Assembly (NCBI GenBank): GCA_937925565.1
Contig: CALALM010000187.1
Coordinates: 1-5,910 of the forward strand
Source of the DNA: an uncultured Centipeda sp.
GTDB lineage: Bacteria > Bacillota > Negativicutes > Selenomonadales > Selenomonadaceae
Length of the DNA: 5,910 bases
Reading direction: 5' to 3'
Shown: one piece after another, positions 1-5,858 of the stretch
How positions within the stretch are numbered: the stretch's first letter is position 1
Layout: the number at the start of each line of letters is the position of its first letter
Program-made: the position numbers and the translations under genes
Notes under the pieces: generated by a model
The model's input: the letters and a program-made list of their open reading frames with translations, nothing else
What the model was told of the DNA's origin: nothing
Database searches by the model: none

Positions 1-1030
1 CCTCCTCTATGAGGACAACGACCTTCTCGCGCTCGCACAGTGGGCACGTGCGGCGAAGGAACGCGCGAGCGGAAAGAATGTCTACTATACGGTGAACCGC
101 CACATCAACCTCACGAATATATGCAGCGCAAACTGCCCGCTCTGCGCGTTTCAGGTGGAACGCGGCGATGCGCGCGGCTATATCATGGAAACGGACGATG
201 TTGCGCGCGTCCTCGAACTTGCAAGGAAAACGCCGCGCCTCACGGAGATCCACATCGTGAGCGCCCTCCACCCCGACCGTCCCTTTTCCTACTACGAGGG
301 CGTGGTGCGGCAGGTGCGTGCGGCACTTCCCCAAGCGGACATCAAGGCGTTCACGCCCGTGGAGGTTGTGAACTTCGCAAAGACGGAGGGGACCTCCGTC
401 CGTGACATCCTGAGCAGGTTACAGTCGGTCGGACTCTCGTCCCTCCCCGGCGGCGGCGCGGAGATCCTCTCCGACCGTGTGCGCGAAATCATCTGCCCGA
501 ACAAGGCGACGCGTGCGGAGTGGCTCGACTGTATGCGCACGGCGCACGAACTCGGCATCCGCACGAACGCCTCCATGATGTACGGACACATCGAGACGGT
601 GGAGGAGCGCATTGACCATTTGCTTGCCCTGCGTGATTTGCAGGATGAGACGGGCGGCTTTCAGGCATTTATGCTCTTTCCGTTCCATCCCGAGAACACG
701 GCTCTCGGTGCAGAGAAGAAACTCATGCGCGTCGGTTCGTGGGAGGATATGAAGATGCTTGCTCTCTCACGCCTTGTCCTCGACAATGTGGCGCATTTCA
801 AGGCGTTCTGGGTCATGCTGACGCAGCCGATTGCGCAGCTGGCACTCGGTTTCGGCGCGGACGATCTCGACGGCACGATCGGCGAGGAGAAGATCATCCA
901 CGCGGCGGGTGCACAGACGCAGACGGGCATCACGCGGCGCGAACTGGATGCGATGATCCGCGAGGCGGGCTATGAGCCGGTGGAGCGCGACACATTCTAT
1001 CAGCCGATTGCGGCAGGGGAGGGCGCATGA
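1..1030 (+). CDS. mqnE: Aminofutalosine synthase MqnE (radical SAM), 5'-truncated by the window edge
   Basis: MqnE makes aminofutalosine from SAM and the chorismate-derived enolpyruvyl-benzoate, the first radical step of the futalosine menaquinone pathway in the cytoplasm. The frame is open from base 2 and already reads family-like sequence (DLLALAQWARAA, then VNRHINLTNIC), so the true start lies upstream; GTG at 92 and later starts are internal. The radical-SAM cluster motif CxxxCxxC is CSANCPLC at 122-145. Other MqnE-like signatures follow: LTEIHIVSALHPD, SLPGGGAEI, ICPNKAT, MRTAHELGIRTNA, ETGGFQAFM, FHPENT, AFWVMLTQPIAQLALGFGADDLDGT and a VERDTFYQ end. The FHPENT and GADDLDGT blocks and the AHELGIRTNASMMYGHIET stretch favour MqnE over its paralogue MqnC. 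One oddity is VSALHPD where relatives usually have VGGLHPD. It overlaps mqnC by ATGA, so the two are probably translationally coupled. Family assignment is strong; the visible part is most of the usual ~370 residues. Confidence 0.88.
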   Translation, partial: LLYEDNDLLALAQWARAAKERASGKNVYYTVNRHINLTNICSANCPLCAFQVERGDARGYIMETDDVARVLELARKTPRLTEIHIVSALHPDRPFSYYEGVVRQVRAALPQADIKAFTPVEVVNFAKTEGTSVRDILSRLQSVGLSSLPGGGAEILSDRVREIICPNKATRAEWLDCMRTAHELGIRTNASMMYGHIETVEERIDHLLALRDLQDETGGFQAFMLFPFHPENTALGAEKKLMRVGSWEDMKMLALSRLVLDNVAHFKAFWVMLTQPIAQLALGFGADDLDGTIGEEKIIHAAGAQTQTGITRRELDAMIREAGYEPVERDTFYQPIAAGEGA

Positions 1031-2052
1031 GAATCTCGGAGCGGGAGGCGACGGAGCTTCTGACGAGCGGCGACCCCATCGCGCTCGGACGGGAGGCGGA
1101 TGCGGAGCGGCGGCGGCGCTTCGGTGATACGGTGACGTTCATCGTCGACCGCAACATCAACTACACGAATATCTGTGTGAACGAGTGCCGCTTCTGCGCG
1201 TTCTATACGAAGGTGGGCGCGGAGGACGGCTACCTCCTGCCGATGGAGGAGATTCTCGCAAAGGTCGGCGAGACGGCGGCGGCAGGTGGGACGCAGGTCA
1301 TGATACAGGGCGGCATTCACCCCGATCTGCCACTCTCCTACTATGAGGATATGCTGCGTGCGATCCGTGACCGCTATCCCTCCATCGTGATTCATTCGTT
1401 CACCGCGACGGAGATTCTGTACTTTGCGGAAAAGGAAGGTATCACCATCGAGGACACGCTGCGGCGGCTTCAGGATGCGGGGCTTGCCTCGCTCCCCGGC
1501 GGCGGTGCGGAGATCCTCGTGGATCGCGTGCGAAAGCTCATCGCGCCGAAGAAGATCATGACGGAGGATTGGCTGCGCGTCATGCGGACGGCGCACAAGA
1601 TCGGCATGGAGTCGACGGCAACGATGGTGATCGGCTTCGGCGAGACGATGGCGGAGCGCGTGGAGCACATGGAACACATTCGCCGTTTGCAGGAGGAGAC
1701 GGGCGGCTTTCGTGCGTTTATCACATGGACGTTTCAGCCGGGGAACACCGCGCTCGGCGGTGAAAAGACTTCGAGCTGGGACTATATGCGGACGCTTGCC
1801 GTCACTCGGCTCTACATGGACAATGTCGCGCACATACAGGGATCGTGGGTGACGCAGGGCGAGCGCATCGGACAGCTGACCCTCGGCTTTGGCGCGGACG
1901 ATCTCGGGAGCATCATGCTTGAGGAGAATGTCGTGCGTGCGGCTGGAACGCGGTACAATATGTCGATTAAGAAGATGATTGATCTGATTCGCGGTGCGGG
2001 CAGAGAACCGGCGCAGCGCGATACGCGCTATCGCGTGATACGGAGGTTCTGA
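1027..2052 (+). CDS. mqnC: Cyclic dehypoxanthinyl futalosine synthase MqnC (radical SAM)
   Basis: MqnC cyclises dehypoxanthine futalosine, the product left after the purine is removed, in the cytosolic futalosine pathway to menaquinone. The 341 residues are close to the family's usual length. The N-terminus MRISEREATELL leads to DRNINYTNICVNECRFCAFY, with the cluster-binding CxxxCxxC at C50, C54 and C57. Downstream are GGTQVMIQGGIHPDLPLSYYEDML, SLPGGGAEILVDRVR, MRTAHKIGMESTATMVIGF, ETGGFRAFITWTFQPGNT and LGFGADDLGSIMLEENVV. The TWTFQPGNT and GSIMLEENVV blocks separate it from MqnE. ATG at 1027 is preceded by a strong AGGGGAGGG ribosome site at 1015-1023 and overlaps the mqnE stop by four bases. 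Codon use is GC-rich, like its neighbours. The PGGGAEIL region is also nearly identical in DNA to mqnE (27-nt stretch, one mismatch), which reflects paralogy. Confidence 0.92.
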   Translation: MRISEREATELLTSGDPIALGREADAERRRRFGDTVTFIVDRNINYTNICVNECRFCAFYTKVGAEDGYLLPMEEILAKVGETAAAGGTQVMIQGGIHPDLPLSYYEDMLRAIRDRYPSIVIHSFTATEILYFAEKEGITIEDTLRRLQDAGLASLPGGGAEILVDRVRKLIAPKKIMTEDWLRVMRTAHKIGMESTATMVIGFGETMAERVEHMEHIRRLQEETGGFRAFITWTFQPGNTALGGEKTSSWDYMRTLAVTRLYMDNVAHIQGSWVTQGERIGQLTLGFGADDLGSIMLEENVVRAAGTRYNMSIKKMIDLIRGAGREPAQRDTRYRVIRRF

Positions 2053-2053
2053 T

Positions 2054-2902
2054 ATGGCAGAGCAAAAAATTCCTGCGGCGGGCTATGCCGTGATCGGCGG
2101 CTCGGGGACGCTGTCGAGCGATTTCCCGCGCACGTCGATGGCAGAGGATGTTGAAATATTGGCGGACGTGCTGCACTTTGTGACGCCCTACGGCGAGAGT
2201 CCCGCGTTCCGTCTGTTTTCCGTCGCAGGACGGCGCGTGCTGACCTGTCGGATGCACGGATGGCGCAGCGGCGTGACGCGTGCGGACGCGTCACGGCAGG
2301 TGTTCTGGGTGCTGCGGGAGGCGGGGGTGCGGCGCATTCTCTCCGAGGGCGGCGTCGGCACGGTGAACCCTCTGCTCGACCCGCGCGACTTCCTCATCCC
2401 CGACGACTACCTTGATATGTCCGTACGCAAGGATGTCATGCTCGACGGGCGTTATCTGCTTGTCATGCGCGATGCACTCTGCGCCGAGCTGCGTACAACG
2501 CTCATTGCGGAAACAAAGAAGCGCTATACGGGGCGTATCTTCGATCGTGGGATCTACGCCGTGACGGACGGGCGGCATTTCGAGAGCCCTGCCGAGATTG
2601 CGATGATGCGCGGACATGCGGACATCGTGGGGCAGAGCCTCGCGCCCGAGGTCTATCTCGCACGCGAGATCGGCGCGTGTTACGCGGGGCTGTACTTCGT
2701 CGTCAACTACGGCGAGGGCATCCGCCCGTGGTCGCACGACACGCTCTCGCAGATTTTCTACGACGATGCGCCCATGATCGGCGACATCCTGCTTGCAACG
2801 ATCCGCAGCGTTCCCGCCGAGGAGAGCGCGTGCGCATGTCGCAGCCTGCGCAAGGAGACCCTGCTCAAGGATGTCTACAACGCGGAGTCGGATAAGGGTT
2901 GA
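2054..2902 (+). CDS. MTAP/PNP-family nucleoside phosphorylase, probably the purine-releasing step of the futalosine pathway
   Basis: The family cleaves purine nucleosides with phosphate, giving base plus ribose-1-phosphate. Of 282 residues, YAVIGGSGTL (11-20) is the N-terminal phosphate-binding loop, and SEGGVGTVNPLLDPRDFLIPDDYLD (97-121) matches the MTAP pattern of 'S.vGsl...PGD.viPd...D'. AVTDGRHFESPAE (169-181) and APEVYLAREIGACYAGL (197-213) match the sugar- and base-site region of MTAP. The window reads VNYGEG (217-222) where human MTAP has the adenine-binding TDYDCW, so Asn218 replaces an aspartate; this hints at a 6-oxopurine base such as hypoxanthine. ATG at 2054 sits 1 nt after the mqnC stop, with CGGAGGT at 2041-2047 as ribosome site. 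Between MqnE and MqnC the pathway needs a purine removal, normally by the hydrolase MqnB or MTAN, so this enzyme is the natural candidate (inference). Its last 20 codons are duplicated 2.9 kb downstream. It could instead be an ordinary methylthioadenosine or methylthioinosine phosphorylase. Confidence 0.8.
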   Translation: MAEQKIPAAGYAVIGGSGTLSSDFPRTSMAEDVEILADVLHFVTPYGESPAFRLFSVAGRRVLTCRMHGWRSGVTRADASRQVFWVLREAGVRRILSEGGVGTVNPLLDPRDFLIPDDYLDMSVRKDVMLDGRYLLVMRDALCAELRTTLIAETKKRYTGRIFDRGIYAVTDGRHFESPAEIAMMRGHADIVGQSLAPEVYLAREIGACYAGLYFVVNYGEGIRPWSHDTLSQIFYDDAPMIGDILLATIRSVPAEESACACRSLRKETLLKDVYNAESDKG

Positions 2903-2906
2903 CGGA
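2840..2906 (+). repeat. Left copy of 67-bp direct repeat (3' end of phosphorylase gene)
   Basis: This copy holds codons 263-282 and the stop of the phosphorylase plus CGGA. It matches 5763-5829 at 63 of 67 bases without gaps. Differences are 2848 G/C, 2860 C/T, 2881 C/T and 2884 G/A (left/right), each at a third codon position and each synonymous (Leu, Thr, Asn, Ala). Identity ends sharply on both sides: TGT against AAG upstream, AGCC against TACT downstream. The left copy has G or C at all four differing sites, as does the GC-rich gene it terminates. Confidence 0.95.
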
Positions 2907-2927
2907 AGCCTTCTAAAAATGTATAGG
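2899..2927 (+). promoter_or_regulatory. Possible sigma-70-type promoter for the helicase cassette
   Basis: TTGACG (2899-2904, five of six matches to the -35 consensus) is followed by exactly 17 bases and then TATAGG (2922-2927, four of six matches to the -10 consensus). The -35 overlaps the phosphorylase stop codon and lies inside the left direct repeat; the -10 lies in the cassette-specific junction. The matching distance behind the right repeat copy has no -10-like hexamer. The predicted start near 2934 would put the ribosome site at the very 5' end of the transcript, which weakens the call. Read-through from the mqn operon is an equally good explanation for expression. Confidence 0.3.
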
Positions 2928-2950
2928 CGTCGGAGGAGGAACAACGAAAC

Positions 2951-5233
2951 ATGAAGTGCGAATACATCGACTTTCCGTCAGCAGGAAAAGTACATCCAAT
3001 CCCGGGACGCAACGCTCGGCATCCGTATCGTCACCAGCTGGATGCGATCCGCGCCCTTGACCGTATGGATGAAGAAAATGCCAGTTACAGTACGCTTGTG
3101 GTGCTTCCCACAGGCGGAGGGAAAACGTATACGGCTTCCACTTGGCTGCTTCGTCATGCACTCGACAAAAGGAAAAAGATCCTCTGGCTTGCCCATCGTC
3201 AGACGCTTCTTGACCAAGCTGCTGAATCCTTCCAGAAATTTGCATACTCCGTTGAAATTCCTCACATATCGTCTTTCCGCTATCGCATTGTGTCCGGTTC
3301 ATCGAATCATGATAAAACGGTCAACATTGGTCCGAAGGACGATTTGCTCATCATAAGCAAGGACAGTATTGGCAGGGAGTCCAATCTGGCGCGCCTTGCC
3401 CCGTGGCTTGCGGGAGAAAAAGAAATTTTCCTCGTCGTGGATGAAGCACATCACTCCACGGCAAAAACATATCGGCGCGTCATTGATTTCGTCAAGGAAA
3501 AGGTGGAGCATGTGAAACTGATTGGTCTCACGGCGACGCCCTTTCGTACAGCCGAGAATGAACAGGGGCTTTTGGCGCGTATCTATCAAGACGGCGTGTC
3601 AGGCGGCAGGTCGAAGAAAAATGACATCGGCATTGCCTATAAAGTCGATCTCAAGGAACTCATCAATCGACAAATCCTCTCACATCCTTATTTTGAAACA
3701 TACTATACGGATGAGGAGTATGGCAAAGATTTGGGGCTTGAGGCGTTGGAAAGCATCCAGCACCTTGACACACTTTCTCCCGAGCTGTCCCAAAGTATCG
3801 CGGAGAGCGGGCCGCGTAACAAGCTGATTGTGGATACCTATTTGAAGAAGGCGGACGAATATGGGCAGACCATTGTCTTTGCCGTCAGCGTTAATCATGC
3901 GATTGCTCTTGCCAAACTGTTCAACAAGGCGGGCATTCGAGCAGAGTACATCGTTTCTTCCATCAAGGATATGGGAACGGGTGTGACCATCAGCGCCAAG
4001 GAAAACGATCGTAAACTTGAAGCCTTCCGCAGCGGTGATGTAGAGGTCTTGGTGAATGTCAATATTCTCACCGAGGGCGTTGATCTGCCCATGACGAAAA
4101 CCGTGTTCCTCGCCCGCCCGACCGTGTCTACCATTCTTATGACACAGATGATCGGCCGTGCTCTTCGCGGCGAAAAAGCGGGCGGAACCAATATCGCCTA
4201 CATTGTCTCTTTTGTCGATAATTGGAATGAACATATCGCATGGGTCAGTCCAGATACAATTTTTGTCGGAGATAGCGAGTGGCCGCCGAAGGATAGTCCG
4301 GAGTATAAAAAGCAACAAATTCGATGGATCGCAATTTCCAAAATTGAGGAGTTTGCTGCTATTCTAAACGATGCGATCGACACCACGCAGCTTGAGGCGG
4401 TTTCTTTTTGGGAGCGTATTCCCGTGGGAATGTATGTGTTCCAATACATCAACGAAGAGGGCATCGATTTTTCCTATCAGGTCATGGTGTACAACAGCAC
4501 TCAAGCTGCCTATGAGGAAATGATGCAGGCACTCTCAGTGCTGTTTGAGGGAATCCATACCGATGACGAATATCTCTCCGACGATGTGCTGAACAAATTG
4601 GAGGCGGAATGCAAACGCCGGTTTTTCCATCGTGAAATGGTGCCGCCTTACGACCCAAGAGATGTACGGCATATCTTGAAATATTATGCGCAGAAGGAAT
4701 CCGAGCCAAAATTCTATACGTTTGACCAAGTGGACAGGAACAAGCTGGATGTTCCTGCGATTGCGCGGCACGTCTGGGATGAGGATCTTGGCCCAAAGAA
4801 GAAAAAGGAATACCTTGATGCACTTTGGGAAGGCGTAGATGACAATCTTCTGCAGATGTTCTTTTGTAAAAAGATCTATTTCCTTCGCATGGTGGATATT
4901 GAGCTTTTGAAACTTTCCGATCCGCAAATTTATGCGGCAGAGACAAATGTGACACACGACAAAAAAGCCTTGGAGAGTCTGCCGCTAGATAAAATCAGGG
5001 AAGTGGATCCCGCATTGGAAGAAGATCTGCGGGAGGGAGCTTTTGCCAAGGCGAAAACTCCTTCCGGCTATGTTTGCGCTCATTGCGGAAACGTATTTCC
5101 CAATCGTCGATACCTCAATGTAGACCATATTATCCCCATGAACAAAGGGGGACTCTCTGTGCCCGAGAATTTGCAGATTCTTTGCCGCACCTGCAACGGA
5201 AAGAAGGGCGATCAATCGGAAGGGGAATACTGA
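2951..5233 (+). CDS. DEAH-box SF2 helicase with C-terminal HNH endonuclease domain
   Basis: This is a predicted ATP-driven nucleic-acid translocase or helicase fused to a nuclease, 760 residues. Helicase signatures run in order: RHQLDAIRAL (27-36, Q-motif-like), Walker A PTGGGKT (53-59), LVVDEAHH (161-168, motif II), LTATPFR (193-199, motif III), TIVFAVSVNHA (307-317, start of RecA2), ILTEGVDLP (372-380, motif V) and QMIGRALRG (399-407, motif VI with the arginine finger). The core resembles the RadD/ResIII type. Residues 450-700 are a mostly helical, charged stretch not recognised here. The HNH domain at about 706-754 has C709-x2-C712, D725-H726, N740, C745-x2-C748 and KKGD, with no obvious catalytic loss. 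ATG at 2951 is preceded by GGAGGAGGA at 2932-2940. No transmembrane segment is seen. It overlaps the next gene by one base. Codon use is AT-richer than the mqn genes, suggesting transfer. A defence role is plausible but unproven; DNA repair or selfish homing are alternatives. Confidence 0.9.
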   Translation: MKCEYIDFPSAGKVHPIPGRNARHPYRHQLDAIRALDRMDEENASYSTLVVLPTGGGKTYTASTWLLRHALDKRKKILWLAHRQTLLDQAAESFQKFAYSVEIPHISSFRYRIVSGSSNHDKTVNIGPKDDLLIISKDSIGRESNLARLAPWLAGEKEIFLVVDEAHHSTAKTYRRVIDFVKEKVEHVKLIGLTATPFRTAENEQGLLARIYQDGVSGGRSKKNDIGIAYKVDLKELINRQILSHPYFETYYTDEEYGKDLGLEALESIQHLDTLSPELSQSIAESGPRNKLIVDTYLKKADEYGQTIVFAVSVNHAIALAKLFNKAGIRAEYIVSSIKDMGTGVTISAKENDRKLEAFRSGDVEVLVNVNILTEGVDLPMTKTVFLARPTVSTILMTQMIGRALRGEKAGGTNIAYIVSFVDNWNEHIAWVSPDTIFVGDSEWPPKDSPEYKKQQIRWIAISKIEEFAAILNDAIDTTQLEAVSFWERIPVGMYVFQYINEEGIDFSYQVMVYNSTQAAYEEMMQALSVLFEGIHTDDEYLSDDVLNKLEAECKRRFFHREMVPPYDPRDVRHILKYYAQKESEPKFYTFDQVDRNKLDVPAIARHVWDEDLGPKKKKEYLDALWEGVDDNLLQMFFCKKIYFLRMVDIELLKLSDPQIYAAETNVTHDKKALESLPLDKIREVDPALEEDLREGAFAKAKTPSGYVCAHCGNVFPNRRYLNVDHIIPMNKGGLSVPENLQILCRTCNGKKGDQSEGEY

Positions 5234-5760
5234 TGGAGGAGCTCCTATATACTGCCTTGGATGTAGCCTGCATTATTGATAATGTGGGACTGTCTGCCAA
5301 GGAAGGCATGCGGCTTGCACATCGGATGCACACAGAGGACAAATCCTTTTTAGCGATGGAATATCGGCAAAATTATCGAAAATGGCTGTTGGATATCCTG
5401 CATTGGTCGGACTATATGCAGGATAAAATCACTCTTGATTTCGAGTTTCCATCGGTACAGGCTGCCTCTGACGGAAAGCTGGATGTATCTGCCTTGATGC
5501 GTGATGACTTCGATATTGATCTCTTTTTCAAGAAGCTGCGCGTGCAAATTCTTTACCTTGGGAAAAAAGATCACGTCCGCATGAAACTCAGGACGTTGAT
5601 GGCGGCATACGGATATCAACGCCGCTCGAAGGAGTTTGTACGCTTCCTAAAAATTCGGCTTATTTTTTACCATATTCAAACGGCACTTCGTGGAAATGAG
5701 ATCTGCGATGTGGAGACGATGGACAGTCTTGATGATATGATTACGTTCCGTGTGCTGTAA
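5233..5760 (+). CDS. Hypothetical 175-residue protein, partner of the helicase-HNH
   Basis: No family is recognised. ATG at 5233 overlaps the helicase stop (TGATG, 5231-5235) and has GGAAGGGG at 5218-5225 as ribosome site, so translation is probably coupled and the products may be made in fixed proportion. The frame is open upstream to 5074, but that part runs under the HNH coding region and is a shadow. The 175 residues look cytosolic: no signal peptide and no clear membrane span. The first 60 residues are mixed helical, with ALDVACIIDNVGLSA and a WLLDILHWSDYM stretch. A middle acidic segment (MRDDFDIDLFF) precedes a basic, aromatic-rich region (FKKLRVQILYLGKKDHVRMK, then AAYGYQRRSKEFVRFLKIR), which could contact nucleic acid or the helicase (inference). 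It ends 2 bases before the right repeat, so it belongs to the cassette. A toxin, immunity factor or specificity subunit are all possible; nothing in the sequence decides. Confidence 0.8.
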   Translation: MEELLYTALDVACIIDNVGLSAKEGMRLAHRMHTEDKSFLAMEYRQNYRKWLLDILHWSDYMQDKITLDFEFPSVQAASDGKLDVSALMRDDFDIDLFFKKLRVQILYLGKKDHVRMKLRTLMAAYGYQRRSKEFVRFLKIRLIFYHIQTALRGNEICDVETMDSLDDMITFRVL

Positions 5761-5762
5761 AG

Positions 5763-5825
5763 CGCAGCCTCCGCAAGGAGACTCTGCTCAAGGATGTCTA
5801 CAATGCAGAGTCGGATAAGGGTTGA
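5763..5825 (+). pseudogene. Displaced 3' fragment of the MTAP-family phosphorylase gene (20 codons and stop)
   Basis: Read in frame from 5763 this encodes R-S-L-R-K-E-T-L-L-K, ending in S-D-K-G and TGA, identical to residues 263-282 of the phosphorylase at 2054-2902. There is no start codon, no ribosome site and no upstream remainder of the gene, so it is not an expressed gene. It is the end left behind, or brought along, when the two-gene cassette became inserted. Four synonymous changes and no amino-acid change suggest it was under coding selection until recently. Confidence 0.88.
5764..5787 (+). other. Potential GCAA-tetraloop hairpin in the right repeat
   Basis: Outer arms GCAG (5764-5767) and CTGC (5784-5787) pair, and inner arms CTCC (5769-5772) and GGAG (5777-5780) close a GCAA tetraloop, with a small internal loop of C against ACT. 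In the left repeat the outer arms are kept, but the G at 2848 breaks one inner pair. It lies in sequence that evolved as coding DNA, so the fold may be chance. Confidence 0.25.
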
Positions 5826-5842
5826 CGGATACTGAAATTGAT

Positions 5843-5851
5843 GAGGAGGGA
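5843..5851 (+). promoter_or_regulatory. Ribosome binding site that selects a TTG start
   Basis: GAGGAGGGA is a near-perfect anti-16S match; its AGGAGGG core (5844-5850) ends 8 bases before TTG at 5859. An in-frame ATG at 5841 overlaps this site and has no comparable ribosome site of its own, so the TTG start is favoured. Confidence 0.65.
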
Positions 5852-5858
5852 GCTTATC

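Larger units (their letters stand above)
2907..5762 (+). mobile_element. Inserted two-gene cassette (helicase-HNH plus small protein) between direct repeats
   Basis: This is the unique segment between the two repeat copies, 2,856 bp of lower GC than the flanking mqn genes. It is filled almost entirely by two overlapping genes, with 44 bases before the helicase start and 2 bases after the second stop. One repeat plus the cassette is 2,923 bp; removing that would rejoin the phosphorylase to its downstream neighbour with an unchanged protein. No integrase, transposase, resolvase or terminal inverted repeat is visible. It may have entered by homologous recombination across the repeat, by a recombinase acting in trans, or by HNH-assisted homing. 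Mobility is inferred from the duplicated gene end, the base-composition change and the unrelated function. Confidence 0.7.
5763..5829 (+). repeat. Right copy of 67-bp direct repeat (orphan phosphorylase 3' end)
   Basis: This matches 2840-2906 at 63 of 67 bases, in direct orientation, and begins 2 bases after the stop of the 175-residue gene. Compared with the left copy it has C, T, T and A at the four differing sites. Sequence after it (TACTGAAATTG) leads to the next gene's ribosome site, so this copy is probably adjacent to the original chromosomal downstream flank. Confidence 0.95.

Noticed and set aside
443..469. 27-nt stretch repeated at 1492-1518 with one mismatch
   Set aside because: It encodes the shared PGGGAEIL motif of the paralogous MqnE and MqnC enzymes, so it is explained by common ancestry and not by a mobile repeat.
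1000..1833. Long open frame of 277 codons on the minus strand under mqnC
   Set aside because: It lies antisense to a well-conserved gene in GC-rich DNA, where such frames are common, and its translation is rich in Arg/His with no recognisable motif.
2291..2944. 217-codon minus-strand open frame under the phosphorylase, with a short peptide match to a minus-strand frame at 5676-5864
   Set aside because: The match is only the reverse reading of the 67-bp direct repeat; neither frame has independent support.
2903..2950. Possible terminator after the phosphorylase (GAAG-C-CTTC at 2904-2912 region)
   Set aside because: The stem is only four pairs with a one-base loop and no T-run follows, so it cannot act as a hairpin terminator.
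5074..5232. Upstream extension of the 175-residue gene to an ATG at 5074
   Set aside because: This part overlaps the HNH coding region in another frame, whereas ATG at 5233 has a ribosome site and stop-start overlap.
5826..5858. Terminator or promoter between the right repeat and the next gene
   Set aside because: No stem-loop with a T-run and no paired -35/-10 hexamers at good spacing; only the ribosome site is supported.
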